A stretch of 64,000 bases of DNA from Bombella intestini (GCF_002003665.1 NZ_JATM01000003.1:124001-188000), one strand, 5' to 3'; positions 35,648 to 45,747 are shown, counted from the first letter of the stretch. The notes: generated by a model from the letters alone, not told the origin. Translations and numbers: made by a program.

Positions 35648-35731
35648 TCTGTAATCATGTTTTCGTTTATAACAGTGTTTAAGCCTTGCTTTCTGGAGGC
35701 TGGGCCATAAAGTGAGACCCCAAGGAGAGCA

Positions 35732-36946
35732 ATGTCTATGAATTATGATACCCTGTTCCAGAATGCGCTGGATGGCCTCCGTGCTGATGGTAGTTACCGT
35801 TATTTTGCGGAGCTGGAGCGGCATGTTGGTAAGTTCCCCAAGGCCTTTCATCATGGGGTTGGGCGTGATGTGACCGTCTGGTGCTCTAATGATTATCTGG
35901 GCATGGGGCAGCATCCTGATGTACTGGCTGCCATCCATAAATCCTTGGATGAGAGCGGTGCAGGTGCAGGGGGAACACGCAATATTTCCGGCACGAACCA
36001 TTATCACGTCATGCTGGAGAAGGAGCTTGCCTCCCTGCATGGCAAGGAAAGTGCCTTGCTCTTCAATTCCGGCTACCTTTCCAACTGGGTCACGTTGGGC
36101 ACGCTAGCCGCCCGGCTGAAAGGGTGTGTCGTGCTGTCGGATGAGCTCAATCATGCTTCTATGATTGAAGGCATCCGCCATTCCCGCGCGGAGAAGCGCA
36201 TCTTCAAGCATAATGATCTCGAGGACCTAGAGGCAAAACTGAAGGAATTGCCGCTGGATACGCCGAAGATCATCGCCTTTGAATCCGTTTATTCCATGAA
36301 TGGCGACATCGCTCCGATTGAAGAAATCTGCGATCTGGCCGACCGCTATAATGCTATGACCTATCTGGATGAGGTTCATGCTGTGGGTATGTATGGTCCG
36401 CAGGGTGGTGGTGTAGCGCAGGAACGTGGTCTGGAACATCGCCTGACTGTTATTGAAGGAACATTGGGCAAGGCTTACGGCGTAGTAGGTGGCTATATTG
36501 CTGCCTCTGCGGCATTGTGTGACTTTGTACGGTCCTTCGGGTCCGGTTTCATTTTCTCCACGTCTCTACCGCCGATGATTGCCGCTGGTGTGCTGGCGAG
36601 CGTTCGCCATCTGCGCAACAGCGATGCCGAGCGGAAAGGCCAGCGGGCTGCCGTGGCCCTGCTGCGGAAGAAGCTGGAAGCGGTGAAGATTCCTTATATG
36701 CGTGGTCAGTCGCACATCACGCCGGTGATGGTGGGGGATGCGACCCTCTGCCGTGAATTGACAGACAGCCTGCTGAAGCGGTTTGGCCATTACCTCCAGC
36801 CTATCAATTATCCGACCGTTCCCCGTGGGACGGAACGTCTGCGTTTGACACCCGGTCCGCTTCATACAGAAGAAGAGCTGGACTCTCTGGTCAGTGCGCT
36901 GGATACACTGTGGACGGAACTAAAGCTGCCTCGTACAGCGGCCTAA
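35732..36946 (+). CDS. hemA: 5-aminolevulinate synthase
   Basis: A PLP enzyme condensing glycine with succinyl-CoA, the first haem step in alphaproteobacteria. Length 404 residues as usual. Visible: [72 protein letters not shown] with the PLP-contact Asp and His, [14 protein letters not shown] with the Schiff-base lysine, and [21 protein letters not shown] stands two bases from ATG 35732 and eight from ATG 35738, so the second may be used. The stop TAA at 36944-36946 overlaps the stop of the convergent tpsB-like gene. It supplies precursor for the c-type cytochromes matured by the ccm genes 10 kb away. Confidence 0.97.
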   Translation: MSMNYDTLFQNALDGLRADGSYRYFAELERHVGKFPKAFHHGVGRDVTVWCSNDYLGMGQHPDVLAAIHKSLDESGAGAGGTRNISGTNHYHVMLEKELASLHGKESALLFNSGYLSNWVTLGTLAARLKGCVVLSDELNHASMIEGIRHSRAEKRIFKHNDLEDLEAKLKELPLDTPKIIAFESVYSMNGDIAPIEEICDLADRYNAMTYLDEVHAVGMYGPQGGGVAQERGLEHRLTVIEGTLGKAYGVVGGYIAASAALCDFVRSFGSGFIFSTSLPPMIAAGVLASVRHLRNSDAERKGQRAAVALLRKKLEAVKIPYMRGQSHITPVMVGDATLCRELTDSLLKRFGHYLQPINYPTVPRGTERLRLTPGPLHTEEELDSLVSALDTLWTELKLPRTAA

Positions 36947-38853
36947 AACCCACTTACGATCTGGAAGTCGCAGAATGTTCCACGGCGGTTAGCGAGTTCC
37001 GTCGTGTGGATGCGGCGGAGGCGGATTCCAGCATCGAAGGTGATGTTAATATGTTGGTTCAGGCTGCCGGTGATGTCCGCTCCCACGCTAGCGAGCGTGG
37101 CAGCCCGTGCGCCTGTGCCAACATGGCGCACCTGCCGGTTATCTGCCCAGTCCCAGAAGATGCCGAGCTTGTTGCTATCCGGCTGCCCCGGTGTGGGTAG
37201 ATGGGCCAGCTTGAGAAGGGACAAGGCGGGGGTGAAGAGTTCCTCGCTGACGGCATTGCCATTACTGCCGAATGACGTATTGGCGAAATAACCGCGCGCA
37301 TTGCCCATGCCACCAATCATCAGCTGTTCACTATAGAGCAGGTTCTTGCTGGCCCGCTGGAAGGTCACTTTCGTGGTGGAGGAAAAGCCATAAGGCAGGT
37401 CCTGTGTGCGGGTGAGCATTAGCCGGTCATAAACATAATTGGGGCTGGAGAGCGGGAAGATGCTCGCATAGGCCCGCCGTGTATCATTCTTCATTAGGCC
37501 GCCGGGGCCATAGAAGAACTGGTTGTTGATTTGCGTCTGCCCCAATGGGTCTTGAATGGACCCTGTATAGCCTACAACAAACTGAGCAGTATCGGCTTTG
37601 GAGAGTGTGATGGTGCGGGTGTGGTAGAACTGGTCGGAATGTGTGTTCTTCCAGTCAAAGCCAAGTTGGATCATGCCATCCAGCCCGACATCACGCCCAA
37701 GAGCGATATGGTCGAACATATGCAGCCAGCGTATGGAGACCTGCCCGCTGAGGCCACGGTTTATGAGGTCTGGCGTGTTGCTGGTCGGGTGGGAGAGGGC
37801 ATAATTGCCAAAGATATCTAGGGCATTATGCCCGAAAAGTGGGATAGTCCAGCTTGCCGAGTGGTTGTCGAAGCGGTTCATGAAGGTGCGGTTGAACTGG
37901 TAGGTCAAGATATGTCCTAGCCCAAACGCATTGCCCCATGAGGCTCCTGTATACCAGTTGAGGCGACCTAGTGAACGGTCCGCCTGATTGTTCATGGCTC
38001 CATAGACATAGACAGGGAAACGGTCCGTCACATTAATGTCCACATCCGTGCTGCCGGGGCGACTGCCGGGGCGGTAGATGAGGTCTGCCGTGCGGAACGG
38101 ATTGAGATTCAGCCAGTCCAGGTCCGTCTGAAGGGCTGTCAGGGCCATGGTCTGGGTAGGATGGAGATTGCTGGCCTGACGGATCTGCCACGAGGGCATC
38201 CAGCGGTTGCCATGCACAGTGATGCGGTCCAGACGATATTCTGAGACATTAATACGCAATACGCCTCCATGCACACGTTGGGGCGGTACCGTCACACTGA
38301 TGAAGGCCCGGTCATTCCGGCGGAAAAAGATGGCGATGGCCCCCGTCAGTTCGTGCATCTTCTGGAAGGTCAGTGGATGGCCGATATAGGGTAGAATGAC
38401 CTTATAGAGGGTTGGAGAATGGCTTAGCCGTAATCCTTCTGAAGAGATGGTCTGCTGGCCTGTCCTATTGCCCCGTTGTCCAGCCGGTTGCAGGATGACG
38501 GCCTCTAGCTTCGGCAGGGCAATGGTTTCTTCCAGATGGGGAGTTGGATTTGGCCCTGCTGGTCCCTGTGGAGTAGGGGGTTCCATAATGTGAGGGGTGA
38601 TGTGGTCTAACCCGTCACCCGGTTCTGTCCCTGTGTTGTTGGCTGTTGGGCTACCAATCGTATGATGGTTGAAGAAACCCAGAGGAGTAGGCATTGAGGT
38701 AATGGGAACAGCAGCCGGCGTGGAAGCTGCCGGAACACCTTGCGCCAGTGCTTCGCCCGGCAGCAGCAGCCCCCCCAGCAGTAGGGCAGGATGCTGGAGA
38801 CGGGGGAAATAGCGGGTCAATTTGGTGATGGAGGAGATGGGGCCAAGTTTCAC
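36943..38853 (-). CDS. TpsB-family outer-membrane transporter (ShlB/FhaC/HecB type two-partner secretion)
   Basis: A 636-residue protein starting at GTG 38853. A signal-peptide-like head ends GEALAQ near 38; a proline-rich linker of about 100 residues follows, then POTRA-like sequence ([57 protein letters not shown]) and a 16-strand-type barrel containing the NARGYF segment expected in loop 6 (R-G-Y). It ends in GF. TpsB proteins export large beta-helical TpsA exoproteins; none is encoded nearby. Start and upstream stop overlap as GTGA, so the small secreted protein upstream is translationally coupled and is the likely partner. The end overlaps hemA by 4 nt. Confidence 0.9.
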   Translation of the reverse strand: MKLGPISSITKLTRYFPRLQHPALLLGGLLLPGEALAQGVPAASTPAAVPITSMPTPLGFFNHHTIGSPTANNTGTEPGDGLDHITPHIMEPPTPQGPAGPNPTPHLEETIALPKLEAVILQPAGQRGNRTGQQTISSEGLRLSHSPTLYKVILPYIGHPLTFQKMHELTGAIAIFFRRNDRAFISVTVPPQRVHGGVLRINVSEYRLDRITVHGNRWMPSWQIRQASNLHPTQTMALTALQTDLDWLNLNPFRTADLIYRPGSRPGSTDVDINVTDRFPVYVYGAMNNQADRSLGRLNWYTGASWGNAFGLGHILTYQFNRTFMNRFDNHSASWTIPLFGHNALDIFGNYALSHPTSNTPDLINRGLSGQVSIRWLHMFDHIALGRDVGLDGMIQLGFDWKNTHSDQFYHTRTITLSKADTAQFVVGYTGSIQDPLGQTQINNQFFYGPGGLMKNDTRRAYASIFPLSSPNYVYDRLMLTRTQDLPYGFSSTTKVTFQRASKNLLYSEQLMIGGMGNARGYFANTSFGSNGNAVSEELFTPALSLLKLAHLPTPGQPDSNKLGIFWDWADNRQVRHVGTGARAATLASVGADITGSLNQHINITFDAGIRLRRIHTTELANRRGTFCDFQIVSGF

Positions 38854-39557
38854 GGGGTAGCAGCACCAGAGAGGGCACTGTTGCGTAGCTCTACATCGCC
38901 ATTAGGGAGAAGCTGGGCAGTATTGACGGGTATTTCGTTAGAGCGGTTCCCCGCTAGGGTGAAAGCGTTACCATCTGCACTGGCGAGACTGGCAGCGGCA
39001 TCCAGCATCAGGGCGGTGTCACTGGGGTTTGTCTTATGGCAGGGCTCTGGGAGGATATACAGCCCAGTCGGGCCGAAAGAGGCGTTTAGGGTTGCACGGT
39101 GCGTGCGGGGGGCGTTGGGGCTGGATGTGGTCAGGTTGGGTTGCGAACTGACCCCGATAGTCACAGTTTCGAACCCTTTGCCATGCCGTAACGTACCGAA
39201 GCGGTAGGGGGTATGAGGGGCTGTTTTTTTGGGAGAAGTGGGCAGCGGCCCGGTGCCGGGTGTCTGGCAGCCACCGGGTGGGACAAGTAGCCCATTGGGA
39301 GCGGTGACCGTACCATCGGCGGCAATGCGATAAACTTCACCAGTTAGGCTGGTCTGCTTTTTAATGGGGGAATGGGTGTTGCCCACAACGCTGTCGAGCA
39401 TCGTATTGGCTGTCGTGGCACTTCGGGCGCCGGGAGAATAGCCAGCCACGGGCGTACTTTGGCCCCAAGCAGGCGATGTTATGGAGGCAGACAATAGGCC
39501 AGCGACCAGCGTAGCAGGCAGGAGCCTAACCAGAATGGCTGTAGTGGAGGCACCCAT
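38850..39557 (-). CDS. Small secreted protein coupled to the TpsB transporter, function unknown
   Basis: A 235-residue protein with a clear signal peptide (cleavage probably after AWG near 33). I do not recognise the family. The mature part is rich in Gly, Ser, Thr, Pro and Asn, has two cysteines that could pair (GGCQTP, EPCHKT), and contains PNG turns (TAPNGLLVPPGG, LLPNGDVEL) and a LMLDAAASLASADGNAFTLAG stretch. PNG-type motifs recall the NPNG signature of TpsA secretion domains, but the length is far below any known exoprotein and no repeats follow. Its stop overlaps the tpsB start (GTGA). It may be a minimal TpsA, an accessory chaperone, or an anchor; all are inference. Confidence 0.7.
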   Translation of the reverse strand: MGASTTAILVRLLPATLVAGLLSASITSPAWGQSTPVAGYSPGARSATTANTMLDSVVGNTHSPIKKQTSLTGEVYRIAADGTVTAPNGLLVPPGGCQTPGTGPLPTSPKKTAPHTPYRFGTLRHGKGFETVTIGVSSQPNLTTSSPNAPRTHRATLNASFGPTGLYILPEPCHKTNPSDTALMLDAAASLASADGNAFTLAGNRSNEIPVNTAQLLPNGDVELRNSALSGAATP

Positions 39558-39661
39558 GGAAGATGATCCCCTTTTGTGGAAGACAGCAGCAGCCGTTCAC
39601 GGATAGGGGATTTATAAAGTATTTTTTAAGAATAGTAAAATATTTCCAGAACCCGCCTATG

Positions 39662-39699
39662 CTCCAGTGCTTCTCGAAATTTATCGAAAAGCACCGGAG
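39662..39699. terminator. Imperfect 16-bp hairpin after Hint protein 2
   Basis: CTCCAGTGCTTCTCGA (39662-39677) pairs with TCGAAAAGCACCGGAG (39684-39699) apart from two mismatches, around a 6-nt loop. It lies 10 nt beyond the Hint gene stop, with no T-run on the minus strand, so read-through to the secreted protein and tpsB is possible. Confidence 0.5.
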
Positions 39700-39708
39700 G
39701 AAGCTTTC

Positions 39709-41400
39709 TTAGATCATGGCTACTTTTTGCGGCAGGGCAATAGTGGAGGTTTCTGCTTGGGTCTCATCAATATAGGGGCCTTCTGCCAGTATCTGGACGC
39801 TCAGCATGTCCCGTTCATGGATAGAAGGGGCCTCGCCTAATGAGAGAACAGCATTGCCATTTGTCCAGCGGCAGGGGCAGGCCTCTACCACGTCCCAGCC
39901 GGGAGCATGTTGGTCCGTCAAATGGGATGTCAGATGGTGGGTCTGACCATTTTGGTACAGTTCCACAGTGCCAATGAGCACACCGAGAAAACGGCGGTCA
40001 TCTATATAGGGGCCAACCGCATCGCAGGGGCGGCTCGTACGAGAGCGAAGGCGAAGAACCTTAACTCCTTCTGGCAACAGAAAGACGGCCCGATCCTGCA
40101 CTCGGCGGATTGGGTAGAGGATCTCCCCGGTATCAGTCATCAGATGGAAGTCCGAATCCTGAATCAGGGAAAGAGGCGGCACCTGTCGGGCAAAGCCGAG
40201 GGAACGGGCCCGCTCATCCAGCCTCTCATAAAGTGGCCGGACAAAGGCGGCATCCACAGCGAGCGGTGCGCAAGCGTCCTTTTCCCAGCTTTTGGAAGGC
40301 GGTGGGAAGGTCACGATATTGCCCTGTTGGAGGAAGTCCATATCGTGGAAGTTGCGGCGGCTGCTCTCCGTATTGAGATAGCTTTCCGTGACCACATTAT
40401 TGGCATGGACAATACTGTGCTCTGCTGTCTCAAAGTGATAATAATCGTAGGAAAGAAGGCTACGGTCATAGAAAATAGACCGATGATTGACGAGCATCCG
40501 CACCGGCACAAAACGACCGTTGAAATAAAGCGTATGTTCTGCCGTCACATATAGGTCGACATTCGGGCAATTCTCTCCCAATGCTCCCTTGCTAATGCAG
40601 ACAGCATAACCAGCCCGGTCATCTGGGAGGTCTGGCTGAACCTCGACATGACCACGCCCAATCCATGTGATCGCCTCTGGCGTCTGCTTCTCAGTGGGGC
40701 CGGTTAGAACAAGGTCACCGACTGCGAGAGTCTCAACAGCTTTTTGGCCAGTGTCCGTGGCGATCATAGAGCCAGGCAGGAAGCAGGCAATGTCTATGTT
40801 GGGTGCCCCGCCATCAAAGTCCCAATCGACATTCGACAGGACCACCGTGGAACCAGGTGTGGCCGGGTTGTGCTGCTCAACGGATTCATAGCCCGTGTTC
40901 GGAACAAGCTGGAAATAAATATAGTTTGGGCTACTGTTTATGGCCTGATTGAGTGCAGCAACCCCGGCAGGTTGTTCATCAGCAGGGATAGGGACATATT
41001 GCCGCCCATTTCCTACTTGCTCAACGAATTGAACCTGCTGAATGGCAAATTCAGCAATAACGGCAGGTGTGGGGGGATAGACATCTTTGTAGGAAAACGA
41101 GCCAACATACGACAGATACGTTATCCCAAACATATTCGAGTTGGGAATATGCATGACGGCGACGGCTCGATCGCCCTTTTTGCTGATGTTTGCCCCTTGG
41201 AACATGGCAACCTGATAGATTGGTTGCGCACGCGTGATTTGGGAGTTGGGGTTGAGCCTCGTGTTAAAGACGTTTCCGGTCTGCGGATTTGGGAGAGTCT
41301 CTGGGCCGAACCAAAAACCGGGGTAGCTGTCGTTATTATTCCCCCCCGCACCAGGGGCTAAGTTGGAGTAATTCTGCGATTTTTCCCATGTGATCGACAT
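39709..41400 (-). CDS. Hint-domain (Hedgehog/intein fold) protein 2
   Basis: About 563 residues from ATG 41400, which has GGAGAG upstream. The N-terminal 205 residues (rich in Asn, Pro and Tyr) differ completely from Hint protein 1. The Hint domain begins at C206 (CFLPGSMIATDTGQKAVETL), has LYVTAEHTLYFNGRFVPVRMLV and ends near ANNVVTESYLNTE. The C-terminal module shares SRPCDAVGPYIDDRRFLG, GQTHHLTSHLTD, GW and RWTNGNA with Hint protein 1. No classical signal peptide is visible. Upstream DNA is AT-rich. It stands first in a leftward row with the small secreted protein and the TpsB transporter (151-nt gap), so a link to outer-membrane export is possible but unproven. Confidence 0.85.
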   Translation of the reverse strand: MSITWEKSQNYSNLAPGAGGNNNDSYPGFWFGPETLPNPQTGNVFNTRLNPNSQITRAQPIYQVAMFQGANISKKGDRAVAVMHIPNSNMFGITYLSYVGSFSYKDVYPPTPAVIAEFAIQQVQFVEQVGNGRQYVPIPADEQPAGVAALNQAINSSPNYIYFQLVPNTGYESVEQHNPATPGSTVVLSNVDWDFDGGAPNIDIACFLPGSMIATDTGQKAVETLAVGDLVLTGPTEKQTPEAITWIGRGHVEVQPDLPDDRAGYAVCISKGALGENCPNVDLYVTAEHTLYFNGRFVPVRMLVNHRSIFYDRSLLSYDYYHFETAEHSIVHANNVVTESYLNTESSRRNFHDMDFLQQGNIVTFPPPSKSWEKDACAPLAVDAAFVRPLYERLDERARSLGFARQVPPLSLIQDSDFHLMTDTGEILYPIRRVQDRAVFLLPEGVKVLRLRSRTSRPCDAVGPYIDDRRFLGVLIGTVELYQNGQTHHLTSHLTDQHAPGWDVVEACPCRWTNGNAVLSLGEAPSIHERDMLSVQILAEGPYIDETQAETSTIALPQKVAMI

Positions 41401-41702
41401 GATATTTCTCTCCGAGGGGTGCGGTCCGCCCGATGGTTCCGTGCGATGGGGACTCATGATGACGAGAGTTCTGTGGTATTTTTGTGGTGTATTTCAGGAA
41501 GGTTTATGAATTAATTTCAGTACTGCGAGTAAGAATTTATTTTTTACTTTTCGTAAACAGTTATATTACTTTCTCTAAGGGGATGAATCAGTCTGGTAGC
41601 GGTAGTTTTTGGTTTTAGTCAGCTTGTCGAGCTAGGATAACAGGTCTGTATGGCCTATTCTCTTTCGTAGGATGGGCGGGGCAGATACGATTGGGGGCCA
41701 GT
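41401..41702. other. Intergenic region upstream of Hint protein 2 and the HisE-like gene
   Basis: About 300 bp between divergent genes. The middle (41480-41580) is AT-rich, as before Hint protein 1. It must hold the promoters for both directions, but I see no clear consensus pair, RNA gene or small ORF. Confidence 0.5.
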
Positions 41703-42011
41703 ATGACACGACCTACAGGATGCGGGCCTGCTCTGGATGAGATCAGAGGCAAGGATGGGCAGGAGTGCAAGATGTTGGCCGAACAGGCCACGGATTGCCT
41801 TCTGGATTATCTATATGGGGAGCCAAAGGCACTGATTGTTGATAGTGCCCTGTTCCTGCTGGAGATACAGAAAATCTGGCAGCAACATGATGTTGATGAA
41901 GGTGCCATCTGGCAGGAGCTGAATGAGCGGATTGACCTTTCATCCGATCTGCTGAAACGTGGCATCCGGGCCCGCAAGGGGGGGCGTTATCGGTCCACCA
42001 AACTGCCCTAA
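41703..42011 (+). CDS. Degenerate HisE/phosphoribosyl-ATP pyrophosphatase-like small protein
   Basis: A 102-residue helical protein. The stretch EQATDCLLDYLYGEPKALI, VDSALFLLEIQKIWQQHDV and IWQELNERI follows the four-helix HisE/MazG pattern (E-x-x-E in helix 2, E-x-A-D in helix 3, then a leucine-rich helix and a short W-x-E-L-x-x-R helix). However, several metal-binding acidic residues are replaced (the E-E-A-D-type block reads VDSAL), so catalysis is doubtful. There is no his operon nearby; the neighbours are cvpA and purF. The start ATG 41703 is preferred over a GTG 12 nt upstream. Family assignment is by pattern only and could be wrong. Confidence 0.55.
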   Translation: MTRPTGCGPALDEIRGKDGQECKMLAEQATDCLLDYLYGEPKALIVDSALFLLEIQKIWQQHDVDEGAIWQELNERIDLSSDLLKRGIRARKGGRYRSTKLP

Positions 42012-42063
42012 CGGGCTAGGCGGTCTGGATGGGATTTTATGGTGAAGGAGCGGCAGAACCGTA

Positions 42064-42618
42064 ATGACAGGCCAACATGGGGCATTTCTGGAGCATCTGG
42101 GGGCGATGGACTGGGGTATTCTGGCCCTCATTGGTCTTTCGGCTTTGTGGGGGCTTGTGCGGGGCTTCTCGCAGGAGAGCGGGGCGTTGCTTGTCTGGGT
42201 TGGCAGCTTCTGGCTCGTTGGCCGATGGGGGAATGTGGTTCTATCACATGTGGCACCGCTCGTTTCCCCATCCCTTCAGGGTACGCCGGTCTTTGTGTGG
42301 GGTGGGCGGCTTGTGTTGTTCACTCTGATCATGATTGTTTTTAATCTGCTCACCAGCCAGTTGGCTCGTAGCGTGAGGGGGGTACTCTCCGGCCCTCTGG
42401 ATGCTCTGCTGGGGGGTGGTTTTGGGTTGCTGCGTGGGTATGTCGTGCTGGTTTTGCTCTTCTGTGCTGGTAGTTATTTAGCGCAAGATTGGTTGGAGAC
42501 AGCCATGCAGGGGAGCGTTTTTGCGCCATTCATCGTGCGTGGCGTGGCTTTTTTACAGGGTTATATACCGCTTTCATGGTCGGAACATCTTGCCTTTCTG
42601 CCATCGAATAGCCATTGA
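42064..42618 (+). CDS. cvpA: CvpA-family membrane protein
   Basis: A protein of up to 184 residues with four predicted membrane segments. The N-terminal DWGILALIGLSALWGLVRGFSQE is the characteristic CvpA start (D-x-x-I-L-x-I-L-x-x-S-x-x-x-G-x-x-R-G), and the ARSVRGVLSGPLDALLGGGFGLLRG block (split here around its middle) is the conserved second motif. In related bacteria CvpA proteins are needed for colicin V production and host colonisation, with the molecular role unsettled. The true start may be ATG 42106, just before that motif. It lies directly upstream of purF, a widely conserved gene pair. Confidence 0.88.
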   Translation: MTGQHGAFLEHLGAMDWGILALIGLSALWGLVRGFSQESGALLVWVGSFWLVGRWGNVVLSHVAPLVSPSLQGTPVFVWGGRLVLFTLIMIVFNLLTSQLARSVRGVLSGPLDALLGGGFGLLRGYVVLVLLFCAGSYLAQDWLETAMQGSVFAPFIVRGVAFLQGYIPLSWSEHLAFLPSNSH

Positions 42619-42759
42619 AGGGGGGTCGCAGGCATCACCCTGACGGACAGGCTTCCCTCACGCAGGGAAATAGTCGGTTTTTTCAAGGGGTTGGCTGCCT
42701 GTACTGCTGTGCCACTTAGATATGAGCGGGATTCTTCCCGTCAGGTTTGCTCTGCCATT

Positions 42760-44202
42760 ATGTCTTTTCCTGAATCGTCCAGTCGTCCTTACGAGGAATG
42801 TGGTGTTTTTGGTGTCTGGGGTGTGCCGAATGCGGCCGCACTGACGGCCCTTGGCCTGCATGCCCTCCAGCATCGTGGTCAGGAGGCGGCCGGTATCGTC
42901 AGCTTTGATGGTGAAGCCTTCTATCAGCACAAGGCGTTGGGTCTTGTCGGAGATGTGTTTGGTAATCAGGATGTAATCGCAGGCCTGCCGGGGGAAGCGG
43001 CTATCGGGCATAACCGTTATGGTACAACGGGCGGAACCCATGTACGCAACGTCCAGCCTATTTATGCTGACTATGCGTTTGGTGGTCTGGCTGTGGCCCA
43101 TAATGGTAACTTGACCAATGCGGCCACCCTGCGTCAGGCACTGGTGAAGCGCGGTTGTATTTTCCACTCCACGATGGATACGGAAGTGATCGTCCATCTC
43201 ATCGCTATTTCACTGTATGATACGGTGATTGAGCGTCTGATGGATGCGGCAAAGAAGATCAAGGGCGCTTACTCCCTCATTACTCTGACGCCGGATAACG
43301 GCTTGTTAGGGATGCGGGACCCACTTGGTGTACGTCCGCTGGTTCTGGGCCGTATGCCCGGCTATGAGGATAAACAGGGTGGCTGGGTGCTGGCTAGCGA
43401 GACCTGTGCGCTGGACATCATTGGTGCCGATTATGTGCGTGATCTTGAACCGGGTGAGATTGTCGTCATCAATGCGGAGGGCGTGAAGTCGCTTTGGCCG
43501 TTTGGTGATGTTGGCCGTCGTTTCTGTATCTTCGAATATATTTATTTTGCCCGGCCTGATTCCATTCTGGAAGGTCAGTCCGTTTACGAAGTACGGACCC
43601 GCATTGGTGGTGAGCTGGCCCGGGAGAGCGGGGTAGAGGCCGATGTAGTCGTGCCTGTGCCTGATTCCGGTGTGCCATCAGCTATCGGTTATGCTCATGA
43701 AAGCGGCCTGCCTTATGAGATGGGCATTGTGCGAAACCATTATGTAGGCCGGACCTTTATCCAGCCGACTGATCAGGTTCGTAATCTGGGTGTGAAGATG
43801 AAGCACTCAGCCAATAAGGCCGTGCTGGAAGGCCGTAGGGTCATTCTGGTGGATGATTCAATCGTGCGTGGTACAACATCCCGCAAGATTGTCGATATGG
43901 TTCGGGCCGCTGGGGCGAAGGAAGTGCATATGCGCATTACGTCTCCGCCGACCAAGCACCCTTGCTTCTATGGGATTGATACCCCCTCCGAAAAGCACCT
44001 TCTGGCTGCTCGTCACTCGCTGGAGGAGATGCGGAAGGCTATTAATGCCGATAGTCTTGCTTTTATTAGCTTTGACGGTCTTTATCGTGCGCTTGGTCAT
44101 CAGGGCCGTCCGGCAGAAAATCATACGAACTGTGACGCCTGTTTCTCCGGTGATTATCCCATCACGCTGGTTGATAAGGATGGTAAGTTGATTCAGCAGT
44201 AA
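42760..44202 (+). CDS. purF: Amidophosphoribosyltransferase
   Basis: PurF makes 5-phosphoribosylamine from PRPP and glutamine, the first step of purine synthesis. From ATG 42760 the protein has 480 residues. The nucleophile of the glutaminase domain is C14 in EECGVFG, so a 13-residue propeptide is expected to be removed. The PRPP loop reads VILVDDSIVRGTTSRKIV. Cysteines in the C-terminal part (FCIFEYIYFARPDS, HPCFYGID, NCDACFSGDYP) match the [4Fe-4S]-type PurF of B. subtilis rather than the cluster-free E. coli enzyme. The frame is open upstream to 42691, but that would bury the N-terminal cysteine behind 36 residues. A strong terminator follows. Confidence 0.96.
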   Translation: MSFPESSSRPYEECGVFGVWGVPNAAALTALGLHALQHRGQEAAGIVSFDGEAFYQHKALGLVGDVFGNQDVIAGLPGEAAIGHNRYGTTGGTHVRNVQPIYADYAFGGLAVAHNGNLTNAATLRQALVKRGCIFHSTMDTEVIVHLIAISLYDTVIERLMDAAKKIKGAYSLITLTPDNGLLGMRDPLGVRPLVLGRMPGYEDKQGGWVLASETCALDIIGADYVRDLEPGEIVVINAEGVKSLWPFGDVGRRFCIFEYIYFARPDSILEGQSVYEVRTRIGGELARESGVEADVVVPVPDSGVPSAIGYAHESGLPYEMGIVRNHYVGRTFIQPTDQVRNLGVKMKHSANKAVLEGRRVILVDDSIVRGTTSRKIVDMVRAAGAKEVHMRITSPPTKHPCFYGIDTPSEKHLLAARHSLEEMRKAINADSLAFISFDGLYRALGHQGRPAENHTNCDACFSGDYPITLVDKDGKLIQQ

Positions 44203-44277
44203 AGCTGAATCAACTGGATAATCCGGTGTGGACGTTGAGACCGGTTTAGGTGAGCCGAACTTGCCGGGTTATGTGAT

Positions 44278-44318
44278 AAAAAAAAGGGCTTGGTGGAACA
44301 TTCCACCAAGCCTTTTTT
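44278..44318. terminator. Strong bidirectional terminator between purF and fumC
   Basis: GGCTTGGTGGAA (44287-44298) and TTCCACCAAGCC (44301-44312) form a perfect 12-bp arm pair with A-run before and T-run after; serves the convergent purF and fumC genes. Confidence 0.93.
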
Positions 44319-44340
44319 GTCTGTGTATCAGCTTTTCCTG

Positions 44341-45747
44341 TTACGCTTTTGGGGGCGTGATGTTGGGCTGAAGCATCAGTTTAGGGTTAGCCACCCGGTC
44401 ATATTCTTCACCCGTCATGAAGCCAAGGGCAAGCGCACTCTGGCGGGGGCTCAGGCCATGTTCCACTGCATGATGAGCGACCTGCGAAGCTTTGTCATAT
44501 CCAATGCTGGGGGACAGTGCCGTAACCAGCACGAGGGAATGGTCCAGCTGTTTGCGGATATGCTCCTCATTGGCGGTTGTGCCTTCAATAAGGAAGCAGC
44601 GGAAATTCTCCATGCCATCATGGAGCAGGGTAAGGCTCTGCATGATGTTCTGGATCATCAGAGGTTTGTAGGCGTTCATATCCAGCATTCCGCCGGCACC
44701 ACCCATTCCTACGACCACATCATTCCCCATAACCTGAAGGCACAGCATCGTCAGAGCTTCAGCCTGTGTGGGGTTGATCTTACCGGGCATGATGGAAGAG
44801 CCGGGCTCATTTACCGGTAGGTTCAGTTCACCCAGACCAGCCCGAGGGCCGCAGGCGAGCAGGCGGATATCATTGGCGATTTTGAAGAGGCTGCCCGCCA
44901 GTGTCCGCAGGGTGGAGGAAAGATGCACTAAGGCATCATGCGCACCCTGAAGAGCGAATTTATTCGTCCCGCTGGAGAAGTCCAGATGAGTGAGACGGGC
45001 AATCTCCTTACAGGCCCGTGTGGCAAATTGAGGGTCGGTATTCACACCGGTACCTAGGGCTGTTCCCCCCAGAGCCAGCGGGAAAAGTCCATCCCGGGCC
45101 TGTTCCAGCCGCTGGAGGTTATCTTCCAGCATCCCGGCATAGCCTTCCCATTCCTGCCCTAGCGTAATGGGCACAGCATCTTGAAGGTGTGTCCGGCCTA
45201 CCTTGACGATATGCTTCCATTGCGCCGCTTTATGGGCGATGGCGCCTTGTAGCCGTTCCAGAGCCGGGATTAGACGGCGATGGGTTGTTAGCGCACTGGC
45301 GATGTACATGGCACTGGGGAAGGTGTCGTTGGTGGATTGCGCCATGTTTACATCGTCATTGGGGTGCAGTGGCTTTTTGCTGCCCAGCTTCTGACCGGTA
45401 ATTTGGCTGGCCCGGTTGGCGATGACCTCATTAACATTCATGTTGAACTGCGTGCCAGAACCCGTCATCCAAACATGAAGGGGAAAGTGACGGTCATGCA
45501 TGCCGCTCATAATCTCATCACAGATGCGGATGATGAGATCGGCTTTCTCCTTGGCAAGCCGCCCACTGGCAGCGTTGGCTACAGCACAGGCCCGCTTGAG
45601 AATGGCATAAGATTCGATCATTTCACGGGGGATGAGTTCCTGCCCGATGCTGAAATAACGTAACGAACGCTGGGTCTGAGCCCCCCAGAGGGCTGTCTGG
45701 GGGACATCAATCGGGCCGAGGCCGTCTGTTTCTGTACGATTTGCCAT
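44341..45747 (-). CDS. fumC: Class II fumarate hydratase
   Basis: FumC interconverts fumarate and malate without a cofactor. Length 468 residues, as usual. Diagnostic blocks are [71 protein letters not shown], and the superfamily signature [13 protein letters not shown] containing the catalytic serine loop. It sits 42 nt downstream of the malic enzyme gene in the same direction, so fumarate, malate and pyruvate interconversion are co-expressed. That would suit an acetic acid bacterium with a partial TCA cycle, but completeness of the cycle cannot be judged from this window. Confidence 0.97.
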   Translation of the reverse strand: MANRTETDGLGPIDVPQTALWGAQTQRSLRYFSIGQELIPREMIESYAILKRACAVANAASGRLAKEKADLIIRICDEIMSGMHDRHFPLHVWMTGSGTQFNMNVNEVIANRASQITGQKLGSKKPLHPNDDVNMAQSTNDTFPSAMYIASALTTHRRLIPALERLQGAIAHKAAQWKHIVKVGRTHLQDAVPITLGQEWEGYAGMLEDNLQRLEQARDGLFPLALGGTALGTGVNTDPQFATRACKEIARLTHLDFSSGTNKFALQGAHDALVHLSSTLRTLAGSLFKIANDIRLLACGPRAGLGELNLPVNEPGSSIMPGKINPTQAEALTMLCLQVMGNDVVVGMGGAGGMLDMNAYKPLMIQNIMQSLTLLHDGMENFRCFLIEGTTANEEHIRKQLDHSLVLVTALSPSIGYDKASQVAHHAVEHGLSPRQSALALGFMTGEEYDRVANPKLMLQPNITPPKA

